From positions 1-64,000 of the forward strand of contig NZ_FNQR01000021.1 in assembly GCF_900107755.1 (NCBI RefSeq): 64,000 bases of DNA, given 5' to 3'. Below are positions 25,420 through 35,601 of this stretch, one piece after another. The stretch's first letter is position 1; every line of letters starts with the position of its first letter. A model generated the notes under the pieces. That model worked only from the letters and a program-made list of their open reading frames with translations, had not been told where the DNA came from and searched no databases. This DNA comes from Thalassobacillus cyri (lineage in GTDB: Bacteria > Bacillota > Bacilli > Bacillales > Halobacillaceae). A program made the translations under genes and the position numbers.

Positions 25420-28400
25420 TAGGCCGCCTCCTCCAATTGTTTGATACGTGCTTTTAATGTTTCATTTTCCATTTCCAAATAGTTGATACGCTCATCATGA
25501 TCATAATAAATGCCAGCTAACTGCTGGATTGCTTTTGTATTCAAACTCCGATGGGAATAAGAAGAGATGGCTGCTCCATCATCGGATAAGATCTCACTAG
25601 GTGTTTTATAGCCTTGCCCAATTACGAAACCATATTTGGCTGCATTTATACCATTATTCCAGTCGGATACCAGGTTATATTTCATGATTTGTGCATGATT
25701 CATGAGAATATCCAAGGCATTCCCTTCCCATGGCTGTATGTTGGTTTTAGCGTCTTCGATGGAAGAAACGATGAAGTCTGAAGCCCGAATCGGCTTGTAT
25801 GTTCCGTACGTCTGATCCGGTGCCAACACACGTACCTCGTTAGGAGTGTTAAGGTAGAAGTTACCGCCAGTCGCTTGGATGGCAACTGCGTTAGAAGCTT
25901 CAATGTTTACGTTACCACTAGTAGCTTCTAACCGAGCAGTGCTCCCGTAAACCTCTGTTGACCCTGCAGAGGAAATCTTAACAAAGTCTTGTGCTGTAAA
26001 TATACCACCGAAATTACTGTTTATCCTGAAATCCTGATTAACATCCAAACCTACGGTAGTCCGCAGGGTCGCCCATTGGTTTAAGAACGCAATACTTGAT
26101 GGGTCCGGCGGTCCCCACGTCTGCCCCGTTGTGGTGATTCCGATGCGGACATAGCCGTTTGCGTCTCGGACGAACCAGCCATCGTCGGAGATAACAACAC
26201 GCCCGTCGGTTCCTGTCGCGGTGAACGTCGAACCGGAAATATCAACTCCAGATATATTACCTGCTGTAATGTTTCCCAATTCACCTGTTATGTCACTAAG
26301 TACAGTTACAGCTCCCTGAAACTCGATATTTGCTGCTTGGATTTTAATGGTTTCTGCCGACTGGTTGATGGCAGAAATGACCCCGTTTTCTTCTACTTTG
26401 GTGCTTATCTCATTGCTATGTTGTGTGATAGTACTTTCCGCTGAACCCACTCGTCCTTCTAGAGTATTAAACGTAGAAGTTTCCACCTTGCTAGTGATTG
26501 CATTGGCATTCTGGGTTATATTTGATTCGGCAGTGTCCACACGCCCCTCGAGAGTATTGAAAGTTGCCGTTTCCACTTTCGATTCGATTGCGTTGGCATT
26601 TTGGGTAATTTCAGATTCAGCTGTCGTAAGTCTGCTGTCAATCGGCGATACTGCGCTATCCGTGTAATCCTGCGCCAGTTTTCGATCCACCGTTTCAATT
26701 AAAACACTGTCGATTAACACCCCTAGACCGGATCCAGTGGTATCTCCCCATATCCCGAGAAAATGATCGTTTGAATTTCCATTGTTCTGAGGCACATCGT
26801 AATAGAAAGTATAAGTTGTCCATGATGTTGTAGGAGTGAAGTAGTTCCATCCACTATTTCCTACACTGTTTGTCGAATAAGCCGCTGCAAATTCAGCTGT
26901 TGGATTGGATGCTGGTTGTTTGGCTATAATGGATACTTTTATCGTTTTTCCACTTAATAACAACGCCTTGGCTGAATCAATAATCAAGGCAGTTTCACCG
27001 GTAGTCCCACTAGGTGGCGGACCTGTATTAGTTGATTGGAATAGCCCTGTCTCCGGTGTAGTAATACCACCTGTTCCGAAGGTAACTCCACTCTGCCATG
27101 CACCTTGGATAGCAGCTTCAAATCCATTCCTTACAATTTGATCTAAGGATTTTACATCCGCATAAACTTTTGCATCCGCTATCCCCTGTTCGTATGTTGT
27201 CTGTTCCACTTTGCTGCTTATTGCTGTGGCATTTTGACTGATGGAAGTCTCGTTGGATTCAAACCGGTCCACGATGCCCTGCTGGTCAACCGAATAGGTA
27301 GTCGTATCCACCTTGGCGCTTAGGGCCTTGTCTACTTCGGTAAAAGTATAGGTACCAATCTCACCTGCAACCGTAGGGCTTGATTTTTGCCAAGCAGTAC
27401 CATCCCATCTTTTTAACACGTTCGGGTTTTGCGATGTATCCCACCAAAGCATACCAGTAGTCGGGGCTGCAGGTGCTGTGGTCTGTTGCGGTATTTCCTC
27501 CTGCTTCATCGCCAATTGGCCATCAACATAAGTAAGATTCGCTTTATCAGCTAGGTCATTAGCGATTTCCTGCATCTTGTTGTCATAGGCTGTCTGAGCA
27601 ACCGCGTAATCTACAGTATATTGTTCGGCTGCAGATTGAGCTTGGTTTGCCACAGTATCCGCATGGCTCTCCGCAGCTGTTTGAGCAGCATTGGCTTTTG
27701 ATTGCGCTCCCGTGATGGACTCAATTGTATCAGTACCAACATCAGTGTCCAACTTGGTCTTGGCTTCATTACCGGGTACGTCTTTGGAATCGATGGTTTG
27801 TTTATCGTAGGTTACTTCCCTTACCTCAGTCATGGACACTTTCTTGGTTATTTCGGCTTGTAGGGACTTCCAAACGGCATCCACTTGTTCTTGGGTGTAT
27901 TCAATATAATCTCCAAGGGTCACTTTCTTTTTCGACTTATCCACGATATTCCTGTCCTGGGTATGAATACGTGCTTCCAGATAAAGAGAAGGTTCATAGC
28001 TGGTGTCCTTGATGCGGATGGTATCACCAAATCGGATTTTCTTATTTTCCATTCCCTCAATATGTTCCAAATCCGCAATGCCGCCCTTATATTCCACACC
28101 TGCGTTAATACGCTTTTCTAATTCATTCTCTGTCAAAGTACGTAAACGGGATTTTGTCATATCATAGTCAACGCTAAACGGCTCATAAGGTTCAATAAGG
28201 TGCTGCAGGGCGCCGTCTTTAAGTTGTGTACCCCAACGTTTCAGTGCATCCTGGTTCTCAACCAAAACTTCCAATCGGGTACCATCTTCTCTTTCAGGAC
28301 CAACCCCTCTCAAAGCAGTAACAATGTTTCCTGTTTTCTCCTTACGGGATAGCTCTAAAAGGTCTCGCCCCAGTTCAGCCGTTCTGCCTCTCCATGTGCC

Positions 28401-28937
28401 AATACGCTCCACCATGTCCACATAACGGCCAGTTATTATACCGTTACTGTGTTCAATACGAAAATCCAATTCCAGATTTAATTCGCTGGCAACCTTTTTC
28501 AAATAAGCATAAGGGTTGCTGTGATTATCAAACTTGAGTGTTCTGACACCGTTGAATATTATGTTGCCTGGTTCCCATTCAGTGTTAGCCAGAGCAACTG
28601 AAGCATGTCCTTCAGCACTTAACGCATCGGTGGTATGGGGATCTATGACCTTTGCTTTCTTCAACCCTATGAAGCTGGCTTGGCTGTATACTTCCACTTT
28701 CCTTGTAATGCGATTAACTGCTGCTTCACTAATGATGAACTCGCGCATTTCTCCGTTTTCACCGGGAATGATGACTCGATTGCGCTTAACTAAGTATTGA
28801 GAAAAGGGTTGGTCTGCGTAAGTTTTAAAGTTAAAGGTTTCCAGGTTATCTTTCAATGACTGATGATGATTATTTGTTAGTATTTTCTTAAACCTGATAT
28901 GACCGAGCAGTACTTGTCTGTCCGCAATATGGATCAT
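25419..28937 (-). CDS. Tail spike / tail-associated protein (Tal-like) with S74-type C-terminus
   Basis: A 1172-aa tail-tip protein. The N-terminus (about 1-360) is the prophage-tail/siphovirus Gp37-like hub that binds Dit. The middle has coiled-coil repeats with 'ITQNANAI' and 'TFNTLEGRV' units, around a possible carbohydrate-binding beta domain (about 600-740). The C-terminal ~110 residues contain 'SIEDAKTNIQPWEG' and a final coiled coil 'MENETLKARIKQLEE', like the peptidase S74 intramolecular chaperone that trimerises tail fibres and cuts itself off. It probably determines host binding. The catalytic Ser/Lys assignment within 'SSIEDAK' is an inference. Confidence 0.85.
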   Translation of the reverse strand: MIHIADRQVLLGHIRFKKILTNNHHQSLKDNLETFNFKTYADQPFSQYLVKRNRVIIPGENGEMREFIISEAAVNRITRKVEVYSQASFIGLKKAKVIDPHTTDALSAEGHASVALANTEWEPGNIIFNGVRTLKFDNHSNPYAYLKKVASELNLELDFRIEHSNGIITGRYVDMVERIGTWRGRTAELGRDLLELSRKEKTGNIVTALRGVGPEREDGTRLEVLVENQDALKRWGTQLKDGALQHLIEPYEPFSVDYDMTKSRLRTLTENELEKRINAGVEYKGGIADLEHIEGMENKKIRFGDTIRIKDTSYEPSLYLEARIHTQDRNIVDKSKKKVTLGDYIEYTQEQVDAVWKSLQAEITKKVSMTEVREVTYDKQTIDSKDVPGNEAKTKLDTDVGTDTIESITGAQSKANAAQTAAESHADTVANQAQSAAEQYTVDYAVAQTAYDNKMQEIANDLADKANLTYVDGQLAMKQEEIPQQTTAPAAPTTGMLWWDTSQNPNVLKRWDGTAWQKSSPTVAGEIGTYTFTEVDKALSAKVDTTTYSVDQQGIVDRFESNETSISQNATAISSKVEQTTYEQGIADAKVYADVKSLDQIVRNGFEAAIQGAWQSGVTFGTGGITTPETGLFQSTNTGPPPSGTTGETALIIDSAKALLLSGKTIKVSIIAKQPASNPTAEFAAAYSTNSVGNSGWNYFTPTTSWTTYTFYYDVPQNNGNSNDHFLGIWGDTTGSGLGVLIDSVLIETVDRKLAQDYTDSAVSPIDSRLTTAESEITQNANAIESKVETATFNTLEGRVDTAESNITQNANAITSKVETSTFNTLEGRVGSAESTITQHSNEISTKVEENGVISAINQSAETIKIQAANIEFQGAVTVLSDITGELGNITAGNISGVDISGSTFTATGTDGRVVISDDGWFVRDANGYVRIGITTTGQTWGPPDPSSIAFLNQWATLRTTVGLDVNQDFRINSNFGGIFTAQDFVKISSAGSTEVYGSTARLEATSGNVNIEASNAVAIQATGGNFYLNTPNEVRVLAPDQTYGTYKPIRASDFIVSSIEDAKTNIQPWEGNALDILMNHAQIMKYNLVSDWNNGINAAKYGFVIGQGYKTPSEILSDDGAAISSYSHRSLNTKAIQQLAGIYYDHDERINYLEMENETLKARIKQLEEAA

Positions 28938-28974
28938 GTGTCTGCCTCACCTCCTACTTGCCTCGCTCCCGATA

Positions 28975-30411
28975 TCAGGCAATTGCATTAAAGGAATCTG
29001 GTGCCAACACCAATTGATTCCTATATGGCTTCAAGGGAAAAAATGTGGAACCAAAAGCAATATCTTCAAATGGCTCACCATTTATCAGTACCTCGCCATT
29101 GTTGGTATTATCGAAAGTGATAAAGTCACCAGCCTTCGCAATATAAGGAATCTGATCGGAGGTCAAGTTATTGATTTTCTCGACCTTTAAGTTATTAACT
29201 TTCATGGCGGGCGCGGTATAGGACCATCTAGTTCCAAAATGAACTTGAACCTGTGCTAGCTTGCGTACAAACTGCTGCTCACTATCCATGTGAAATTCCC
29301 GCACACGAGTGTGATGTCGTCCATTAACTTGGATGATTTCTGCTATATAACCTTCCCACTCATGTCCTCGTCGTTCAATTCTCACCAAAGCTTCAAGAAT
29401 ACGGGCGCGGTTCCAATATGGTTCTTCTTCCAGAAAGTTATAACCTACATTCACATCCCCCGCTCGTATCACGCCCTGTCCTCGAACAGCATTGGGAAAC
29501 ACATCTTTCACAGTTGCCGATGCGACAAATTGATCTGTTTCATCTAGCAGGTGTATTCCTACACGACCAAGCAAGTCCGGAGAGGTAGAGGAATCAAATT
29601 CGAACCTAGCTTCGACTCGGAAATCCGTCAACACTTCAGATAAACTTGTTTTTAAAGCTGGGCCATGCCAACCCTCTGCATATCCCCAGGTATCCGGTAC
29701 AAATCCTGTGCCATCACTGACAATAGTTCCCGCTACTGTTCCACCATCTATGTTGCTTCCTGCGGTCCAAGCGGTGGTATCCGTTAATTCATCATCCAGA
29801 ATAGTGATGTACTCTTCAACCGCACTATATTTTTCAACATCAACAGGCCGGCCGATCATCATATAGTCATTGTTCTGGTTCTGAATCATAGCAAATGTAA
29901 TAGGAGCCAATACTTCGAGTTCAAAGACCGGTTCTGCATCAGCTGTCCCGTTGTTAGTTATCTCTACAACATTGTTTCCGTTGAAATCTGCAGTTATTAC
30001 CGGCCCGTAAATGTAGGGGTCCAGCATAGTCAAAGTGATGTTAAAGACGCCGTCTGATTTGGTGATGTTCTCTATATCATACTCGCCTTCCTGCAGGACA
30101 AATATTTCTTTTTCAGGCGTTATATCCCGGACAATGGAGAACTTTTTTTCAGTACAAAATAGTTCATAGATTTGGTGTTTCTTACTATCGAACTCTGAAA
30201 GCGTATCAGCCTCTATTTGTAATCCGATGCTTACGTGGCGTTCTTCTTCCTTGGATTGCGATAAATAGGAGCCGGCCATTCCAGGAGACGTTAACTTTGT
30301 ACGGCTGACGTTCGGTGAGTAAATGTGAAAAGACTCCACCCATACACCGATATCATGCATGTCAGTAGTGGTATCCTCATATTTCACTTTGAAATTAAAT
30401 ACACTTTTCAT
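28975..30411 (-). CDS. Distal tail protein (Dit), Sipho_tail family
   Basis: A 478-aa protein. Its N-terminal region ('GMAGSYLSQSKEEERHVSIG', 'LFCTEKKFSIVRDITPEKEI') is the Dit/Sipho_tail fold. A central concanavalin-like insertion (about 200-400) carries 'DFRVEARFEFDSS'. Dit hexamers form the ring joining tail tube and tip. It lies directly between tape measure and Tal, the canonical order. Confidence 0.87.
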   Translation of the reverse strand: MKSVFNFKVKYEDTTTDMHDIGVWVESFHIYSPNVSRTKLTSPGMAGSYLSQSKEEERHVSIGLQIEADTLSEFDSKKHQIYELFCTEKKFSIVRDITPEKEIFVLQEGEYDIENITKSDGVFNITLTMLDPYIYGPVITADFNGNNVVEITNNGTADAEPVFELEVLAPITFAMIQNQNNDYMMIGRPVDVEKYSAVEEYITILDDELTDTTAWTAGSNIDGGTVAGTIVSDGTGFVPDTWGYAEGWHGPALKTSLSEVLTDFRVEARFEFDSSTSPDLLGRVGIHLLDETDQFVASATVKDVFPNAVRGQGVIRAGDVNVGYNFLEEEPYWNRARILEALVRIERRGHEWEGYIAEIIQVNGRHHTRVREFHMDSEQQFVRKLAQVQVHFGTRWSYTAPAMKVNNLKVEKINNLTSDQIPYIAKAGDFITFDNTNNGEVLINGEPFEDIAFGSTFFPLKPYRNQLVLAPDSFNAIA

Positions 30412-33400
30412 TTACTCACCCCTGAATTCTTTTCTGATTTCATTATCTCTTTCCCAATGTTCCTGTACGACTTCCCATACAATCTCTCCCACAATCTCTC
30501 TATCCATAATGACATTACCTGCACCTACATTCACTGCCATTTTACTTTTAATATTATGGGTGGAAGTTAATGCTGTACTCATGTTATCCAAGTTTCTACT
30601 GATTTCAGGACTTACCCCTACACCACTCGCGTAGGCGGGCAACCCACTATTGATTCTAGATAATATTTTCTTTGTTTCTTCTGCTGTGAACACATCCGCT
30701 CCACGTTTTAAGTCTGGAATTAATCCAAACCCATGAAGTGACCATTTGTTTCCTTCTCGTACAAGCTCTGGTCCTTCTTCTCCGACAAACGCTGGACCGC
30801 CCGGATGAAAGTTTGTACCTCCTGCATAACCAACAGGGACATTATGGCCATTCCCTCCCGAATACCGGAGTGATATGGTTTTCCACACAGTTTCGGATAA
30901 TTTACTGTTTAATTCATATGCACTGGGGGATAAATTTGCGCGAACGTTCTTGCTTACATCTCTTCCTAGTTCATCGGTATAATTCCTGGCATCACTAGCC
31001 AGATCCTGAATCTGGCTTTCAGCTCCATATAACTTATCGATTTGGCCATCTATTGCAGCAACACCATTCAGGTATTCATCGGTGTTCCTCATGTTGATAG
31101 GGGTTTGGTCTTTCAGTTTTTGCTTTTCCTCTTCAAGTTTACTAATTTGTTCATCGATGACTTGACTTACATTTCCCTGGTTAACTGCTTGCCTGGCAAC
31201 TTCTTCTGAAATTCCAGCGTTTTTCAAGTAATTGAGTTGCAACTTTTCATAGACCATACCTAACTTAGAGAGCTCTTTATCGGTGTTACTAAGCTTAATT
31301 TGCTGTTCTGTCTTCTGTTGTTTCAAGGTTAATAACTGATCATTTAATCCTTGTTCTCCATCTTTGATATAATCATATTGCTTTTGCAAAGGTTTGATTT
31401 GTTCTTGTAATACAAACCATTCTTCAGTACCTGCTTTTACTCTCGATTGTTTGGCTTGAAGAGATTTCAATTCTTCTGACACTTGATTCTTCATTGTCTG
31501 TAATTCTTGAGACGAATGTGTATTTAATAATTGATTGATTTCCGCTTCTTTTGTTTTGAACATATTCAACTGACGTTGCTGAGTCTTCCGTTGTTCTAAC
31601 AATTTACTTTGATTATCAGCAGCATTAAAGAATTGCTTCTCTAATTCCAAGGTGGCCATCTTAGAGATTTCTTGATTATATTTCCTGAGCTCAGTAGTAG
31701 CGCCGGCGATTTTATTTCCTTGGTCTGTAATCTTTTCAGTGGCGCCTGGCAAGGATTCCACAAGCTCCGCATTTAAACCTACCATGGTTTGCAATTCATC
31801 ATTAGTGAACCCAGACTTTTTTTTAAGGGTAGCCATTTCTTTTTTGATAGCAGCAATGGTTTCTGGGTTAGATGTCTGCTGTAATTCATGTTGGAGATCA
31901 ATATATCGACCGAATTCATCACTGGTTAACTTAGACTTGTTCCTCAACTCATCGAACTGCTGAATCATTTTACCGGTTTCTTGATGTTGTTTACTTAAAG
32001 AGTTAGCTGTTTCCAAAGAGACGTCTTTTAACTTTTTCTCTTCACCTGTTAATGTACCTACTGTGGTTATAAGCGTAATCAAACCGCCAACAGCTAATCC
32101 GACAGGTCCAGCTTTTCTAATTAACCCGAGGAGAACGCCTTCCAGCCCTTTTTTACCTGCAGCCGTTTCAGCTTTACCCAAATTCAAACTCAATGATCCG
32201 ACTATACTAGACAGGGTAGAAAATGTTTTTAATCCAGGACCAGCAACAGCAGCGCTTCCCGCCAGTGTAAGGAGAAACTTTTGGGTATCCTCATCCAATT
32301 CAGCAAACCATTCGGACAACTCCTGGATATGAGGTGTCACATCCTGAGCAATTTCAAGCAGTTCTCGACCTAATGGTTCTAAGGAGTCCAAGACCCCTCG
32401 CAATGTTTTTTTGAATTCTCTCCCAAATGTCTGCTCTTGGGAATTTTCTAACTCTTTCATCGATCCGTCAACGTCTTTCATAGATTCATTGACATCATCC
32501 AGGGAATAAACCGTCTTAGCACCCATGTCCTCCCACTTGGTACCAAAAAGCTCTACTCCAATTTGGTTCGCTTTGACCTGATCCTCCATTCCCTCGAGTT
32601 CAGGTAGAACTGTACGGAATAACTCTTCTGCAGTCGCTTCTCCGTTTTCGAATTCTTCGAACAGATTTTGAGTTTCTTTCGACATATCTTCGAATGCATC
32701 TGAGGTTCTTTTTGAACCATCTCTTACACGAATATCAAACTCTTTCATCACATCGTTGATGTAATCTAAATTGTAAGCACCGTTTTTCGTTCCGTTGGCC
32801 AAGATCGAAAAATAATCTTCCGCAGAGAATCCCATCTGCTTGAATAAGGGAGCATATTCGGAAATGTTATCGAACATCTCTTGGGAGAAGTTCAAACCTT
32901 CCTGCTGCCCTTTCGTGAATAAATCCATTGCTTCTTCCGCGGTTATACCGAAATTGTGCATCAATTGATTGACACCGCGAGTTGCTTCGCTCATATCCGC
33001 TTCAGTTACATTAGCTAGAGTCAACATATGCTTGGTTGCTTCCTGCAGCTCTTTTCCATCATTTATCCCTTGGATATTCTGTTTCACCATCATGATGGAC
33101 CTGGCTACTTGTTCAGGAGAATCACCAAAGCCGTCTTCCCAAACGGTTTGCATGTCTTCTTCCAGTTGTTTTGCTTCTTCTCCAGTAGCACCTAGAGTAC
33201 CGGTCATAAGTTGAGTAGCATCATGTAGACTCAAGGCACTTGCACCAGCTGCTGCACCTACACCAGCGAGAGGTAAAGTTACGCCTTTGCTTAAATTGTC
33301 GCCTAAATCATTAGCTTCCCGTCCGATATCTTTTAATGATTTTTCATATTTATTTGCATCTGCCCGCGCATCTTGCATTTCTTGGCTTTGTTTTGAGATT

Positions 33401-33756
33401 TCTGTTTTGGTCCGACCAATTGTATTTTCCAGCTTTTGTTCAGATATACGTAAATCAAGAAGTTTATTAGACAATTTATTAGCTTCATTAGAATTTTCTC
33501 CATACGTCTTCTTCGCTTTCTCCAATTGCGTTGAGGTGGCATCTATTTTCTTTCTGACGATATCTTGTTCTTTGCCCAAATAAGTAACTTTTGCTTCCAG
33601 TTTTTCTGTTGCTGTCGCGGTATCCTTCATTTGCTCGGACTGCAATTTGAATTCTTTTCGAAGCCTGGTGCTTTCTTTATTCATTTCTTTGATGCCTTCA
33701 TTGAAATCTTTATTGAAGACACTGAAAGTAACTTTTGTTTCATTCCGTTTTGCCAA
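30412..33756 (-). CDS. Phage tail tape measure protein
   Basis: 1114 aa, the longest tail gene but one. The N-terminus has long coiled coils (1-150), then a small-residue hydrophobic stretch 'VTLPLAGVGAAAGASALSLH', the TIGR01760-type core ('GTLGATGEEAKQLEEDMQTV'), a hydrophobic segment near 530-560 and further coiled coils. It sets tail length and spans the tube lumen. It lies 13 bp after the chaperone gene. Confidence 0.93.
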   Translation of the reverse strand: MAKRNETKVTFSVFNKDFNEGIKEMNKESTRLRKEFKLQSEQMKDTATATEKLEAKVTYLGKEQDIVRKKIDATSTQLEKAKKTYGENSNEANKLSNKLLDLRISEQKLENTIGRTKTEISKQSQEMQDARADANKYEKSLKDIGREANDLGDNLSKGVTLPLAGVGAAAGASALSLHDATQLMTGTLGATGEEAKQLEEDMQTVWEDGFGDSPEQVARSIMMVKQNIQGINDGKELQEATKHMLTLANVTEADMSEATRGVNQLMHNFGITAEEAMDLFTKGQQEGLNFSQEMFDNISEYAPLFKQMGFSAEDYFSILANGTKNGAYNLDYINDVMKEFDIRVRDGSKRTSDAFEDMSKETQNLFEEFENGEATAEELFRTVLPELEGMEDQVKANQIGVELFGTKWEDMGAKTVYSLDDVNESMKDVDGSMKELENSQEQTFGREFKKTLRGVLDSLEPLGRELLEIAQDVTPHIQELSEWFAELDEDTQKFLLTLAGSAAVAGPGLKTFSTLSSIVGSLSLNLGKAETAAGKKGLEGVLLGLIRKAGPVGLAVGGLITLITTVGTLTGEEKKLKDVSLETANSLSKQHQETGKMIQQFDELRNKSKLTSDEFGRYIDLQHELQQTSNPETIAAIKKEMATLKKKSGFTNDELQTMVGLNAELVESLPGATEKITDQGNKIAGATTELRKYNQEISKMATLELEKQFFNAADNQSKLLEQRKTQQRQLNMFKTKEAEINQLLNTHSSQELQTMKNQVSEELKSLQAKQSRVKAGTEEWFVLQEQIKPLQKQYDYIKDGEQGLNDQLLTLKQQKTEQQIKLSNTDKELSKLGMVYEKLQLNYLKNAGISEEVARQAVNQGNVSQVIDEQISKLEEEKQKLKDQTPINMRNTDEYLNGVAAIDGQIDKLYGAESQIQDLASDARNYTDELGRDVSKNVRANLSPSAYELNSKLSETVWKTISLRYSGGNGHNVPVGYAGGTNFHPGGPAFVGEEGPELVREGNKWSLHGFGLIPDLKRGADVFTAEETKKILSRINSGLPAYASGVGVSPEISRNLDNMSTALTSTHNIKSKMAVNVGAGNVIMDREIVGEIVWEVVQEHWERDNEIRKEFRGE

Positions 33757-33769
33757 TTATTTCACCTCC

Positions 33770-34291
33770 TCAATATGTAGCAGGGTTGTTCTTCCATCCG
33801 TCGTATGCTTGTTTACTCTCATAAATCCTTTCTACATCCGGAATCGGATAATGCCAGAAAACATCAGAATCAATACCTGACCCGAGGCAATATAAAACGT
33901 AGCGATCCTCCACACACTCCAAGTTCAACTTAGGATTCTTGATCTGTTTCTGGCCTTTATCTACCTTCTTACTAATGCTATCATTCAATCCTTTGGCAAA
34001 ATGATTAGGACTGGACTCTGTACATGCAAGTATCAGTCCTTTATATTGCTGGATTAATTGATGTTCATCAGGAGCATAATTCTGTAAAAATTCTTGAAAG
34101 CTCATCCGTTCCTGTTTATCCACCCCGATGATACCAAGATAAATGACTGCAGGGTAAAATTTCATCTCTAATAAGTCTGGCAGCTGTGATTTATCAATCA
34201 GACCAAGCTTTTCACCCATGCTTAATGAATGGTTCGTGATTGCCGCTGGATAAACTTTTCCTCCTACTTCAATCAGTTCATACCTTGCCAA
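33770..34291 (-). CDS. Tail assembly chaperone (single-frame G/T-like)
   Basis: A 173-aa protein between tail tube and tape measure genes, the position of the gpG/gpGT chaperone. The N-terminal ~110 residues are helical. The C-terminal part with 'DVFWHYPIPDVERIYESKQA' resembles T-type extensions that are usually made by -1 frameshifting. Here both parts lie in one frame and I see no slippery heptamer at the joint. It is likely to load the tape measure protein during tail assembly. Confidence 0.7.
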   Translation of the reverse strand: MARYELIEVGGKVYPAAITNHSLSMGEKLGLIDKSQLPDLLEMKFYPAVIYLGIIGVDKQERMSFQEFLQNYAPDEHQLIQQYKGLILACTESSPNHFAKGLNDSISKKVDKGQKQIKNPKLNLECVEDRYVLYCLGSGIDSDVFWHYPIPDVERIYESKQAYDGWKNNPATY

Positions 34292-34341
34292 TATGATCGC
34301 TCCTTTAAAAAGAAAAAAGAGCAGGCATTTTACCTACTCTT

Positions 34342-34600
34342 TTATACGGTCGTTACGCTTAACGCATCGCTAAGCGCAGACTCTTTCCCATTCGATCCGA
34401 TAGCTTTGACCTGATAACTGTAAGTTGTAGTTGCAGTCAATCCACTATCACCAAAGCTGGTTGTGGCACTTGTGCCTACGGATACACCATCCCTATAAAT
34501 TTCATAATTGGAAACCCCCTCGCTATAGGTTACTGCATTCCAGGTCAACGTCAGGGATGTAGACGTAACGTTAGATGCTGCTAACCCGGAGGGGGCATTA
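34342..34600 (-). CDS. FN3-domain extension of the tail tube protein, read after +1 frameshift
   Basis: After the tail tube stop, the +1 frame runs open for 85 codons (from 34599) and encodes a fibronectin type III domain ('SGLAASNVTSTSLTLTWNAV' ... 'TTYSYQVKAIGSNGKESALS'). It has no RBS or plausible start of its own. The upstream gene ends CCC TAA, so slippage of the P-site tRNA from CCC to CCT would join the frames. Phage SPP1 makes its long tail tube protein gp17.1* in just this way. The fusion would be about 280 aa. The domain closely resembles the one on the capsid protein. Confidence 0.8.
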
Positions 34601-35185
34601 GGGAGTAGCTACAGCTTCAACCAGTGTACGATCAAACTGGGTATGCCATGTATCCGGAATAGTAGTGTCCTCCAGTTCGGAAACAATAGCTTCATAATAC
34701 ATTTGCTTGGAGTCATCTGGATACGCTGCAAGAGTGACTTCCATCAATGCGACTTCATCACCGCCGTTTTCAATTGTGAAAGTAAAACCTGTAGCACTTA
34801 CACAATCCGGGAATGCAATTAGTTTCGTTACATTTTCAAATTCATCAATCGCATCCGCTGTTAACGTGAATCGCTTCCCTTTTGAATCACTGCCATAAGA
34901 ATAAATGCCAGGCTTTAATTGATCATTCGAAAAGCCGAAGATATCACGCAACACCTGCACCTTAATGTGTGCAGAGACTGTTAAGTCCATCTTTTGGGGC
35001 TTCACCTTTTTACCAACCTCTACCCCTTCTTCTGTTTTGATGATCTCTCGAAGGGTTGTTTCCCCTCCAACGGAACCGACAGCCCCGAATTTTTTTCCTG
35101 GGTTCTTTGTTCCATCGGCCTCAATCGTTTGAAGACTTACATTCGTGACCGCCATGGGGTCAAACCTTTCAACTACTATCCCCAT
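34598..35185 (-). CDS. Major tail tube protein
   Basis: A 195-aa protein forming the hexameric rings of the tail tube. The position between the head-completion genes and the chaperone is canonical. 'GKRFTLTADAIDEFENVTKL' and 'FTFTIENGGDEVALMEVTLA' are typical of Gram-positive phage tube proteins. The gene ends GCT ACT CCC TAA, and the shifty CCC codon is at 34601-34603. A minor longer form with an FN3 domain is expected (see the extension). Confidence 0.9.
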   Translation of the reverse strand: MGIVVERFDPMAVTNVSLQTIEADGTKNPGKKFGAVGSVGGETTLREIIKTEEGVEVGKKVKPQKMDLTVSAHIKVQVLRDIFGFSNDQLKPGIYSYGSDSKGKRFTLTADAIDEFENVTKLIAFPDCVSATGFTFTIENGGDEVALMEVTLAAYPDDSKQMYYEAIVSELEDTTIPDTWHTQFDRTLVEAVATP

Positions 35186-35601
35186 TAAAATTCCTCCTCT
35201 AGAAAATTATCAATACGCTCGCTTATTAGTTCTATAATTTCTGGCGTGGTTTTTTCCAGACCTTCTTCCATAAACCGCTGTTCCAGGGGGTTATGGGGAC
35301 CTCTACCTTCGTTAGGAAAAACAAGATACCCAAAACTTCCCGGATTTTTAGCAGCTCCACCTTTTGTTTTGACGGTAAAACCTAAATTGTGCTTTTCACT
35401 TTTCGACCACTTGCTATACTTCGCATGCTTCTTTGTCCGGTTAGAAACAGGCAATTCCTTAGTAATGGCAGCAGTCGTTCGTTTAATACCTTCATTATGC
35501 AGGACCTGATTAATGATATTTTCGACATTATCAGGAACTTTTCGGAACTTTTCTTCCAGCTTCTCTACTTCCTGATAATCAAGATCATAGCGAATACTCA
35601 T
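35185..35601 (-). CDS. HK97 gp10-family head-tail/tail completion protein
   Basis: A 138-aa protein with 'ELPVSNRTKKHAKYSKW' and 'GSFGYLVFPNEGRGPHNP', typical of the HK97 gp10-like family that sits at the head-tail joint. It overlaps the tail tube gene by one base and the upstream gene by 17 bases. Confidence 0.85.
   Translation of the reverse strand: MSIRYDLDYQEVEKLEEKFRKVPDNVENIINQVLHNEGIKRTTAAITKELPVSNRTKKHAKYSKWSKSEKHNLGFTVKTKGGAAKNPGSFGYLVFPNEGRGPHNPLEQRFMEEGLEKTTPEIIELISERIDNFLEEEF

Noticed and set aside
26380..26640. Direct repeats in the tail spike gene as a possible recombination hot spot
   Set aside because: They encode in-phase coiled-coil units (ITQNANAI ... TFNTLEGRV) and are explained by protein structure.
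33850..34000. A -1 slippery site in the tail chaperone gene
   Set aside because: No X XXY YYZ heptamer with a following long alternative frame was found; the T-like part is already in frame.
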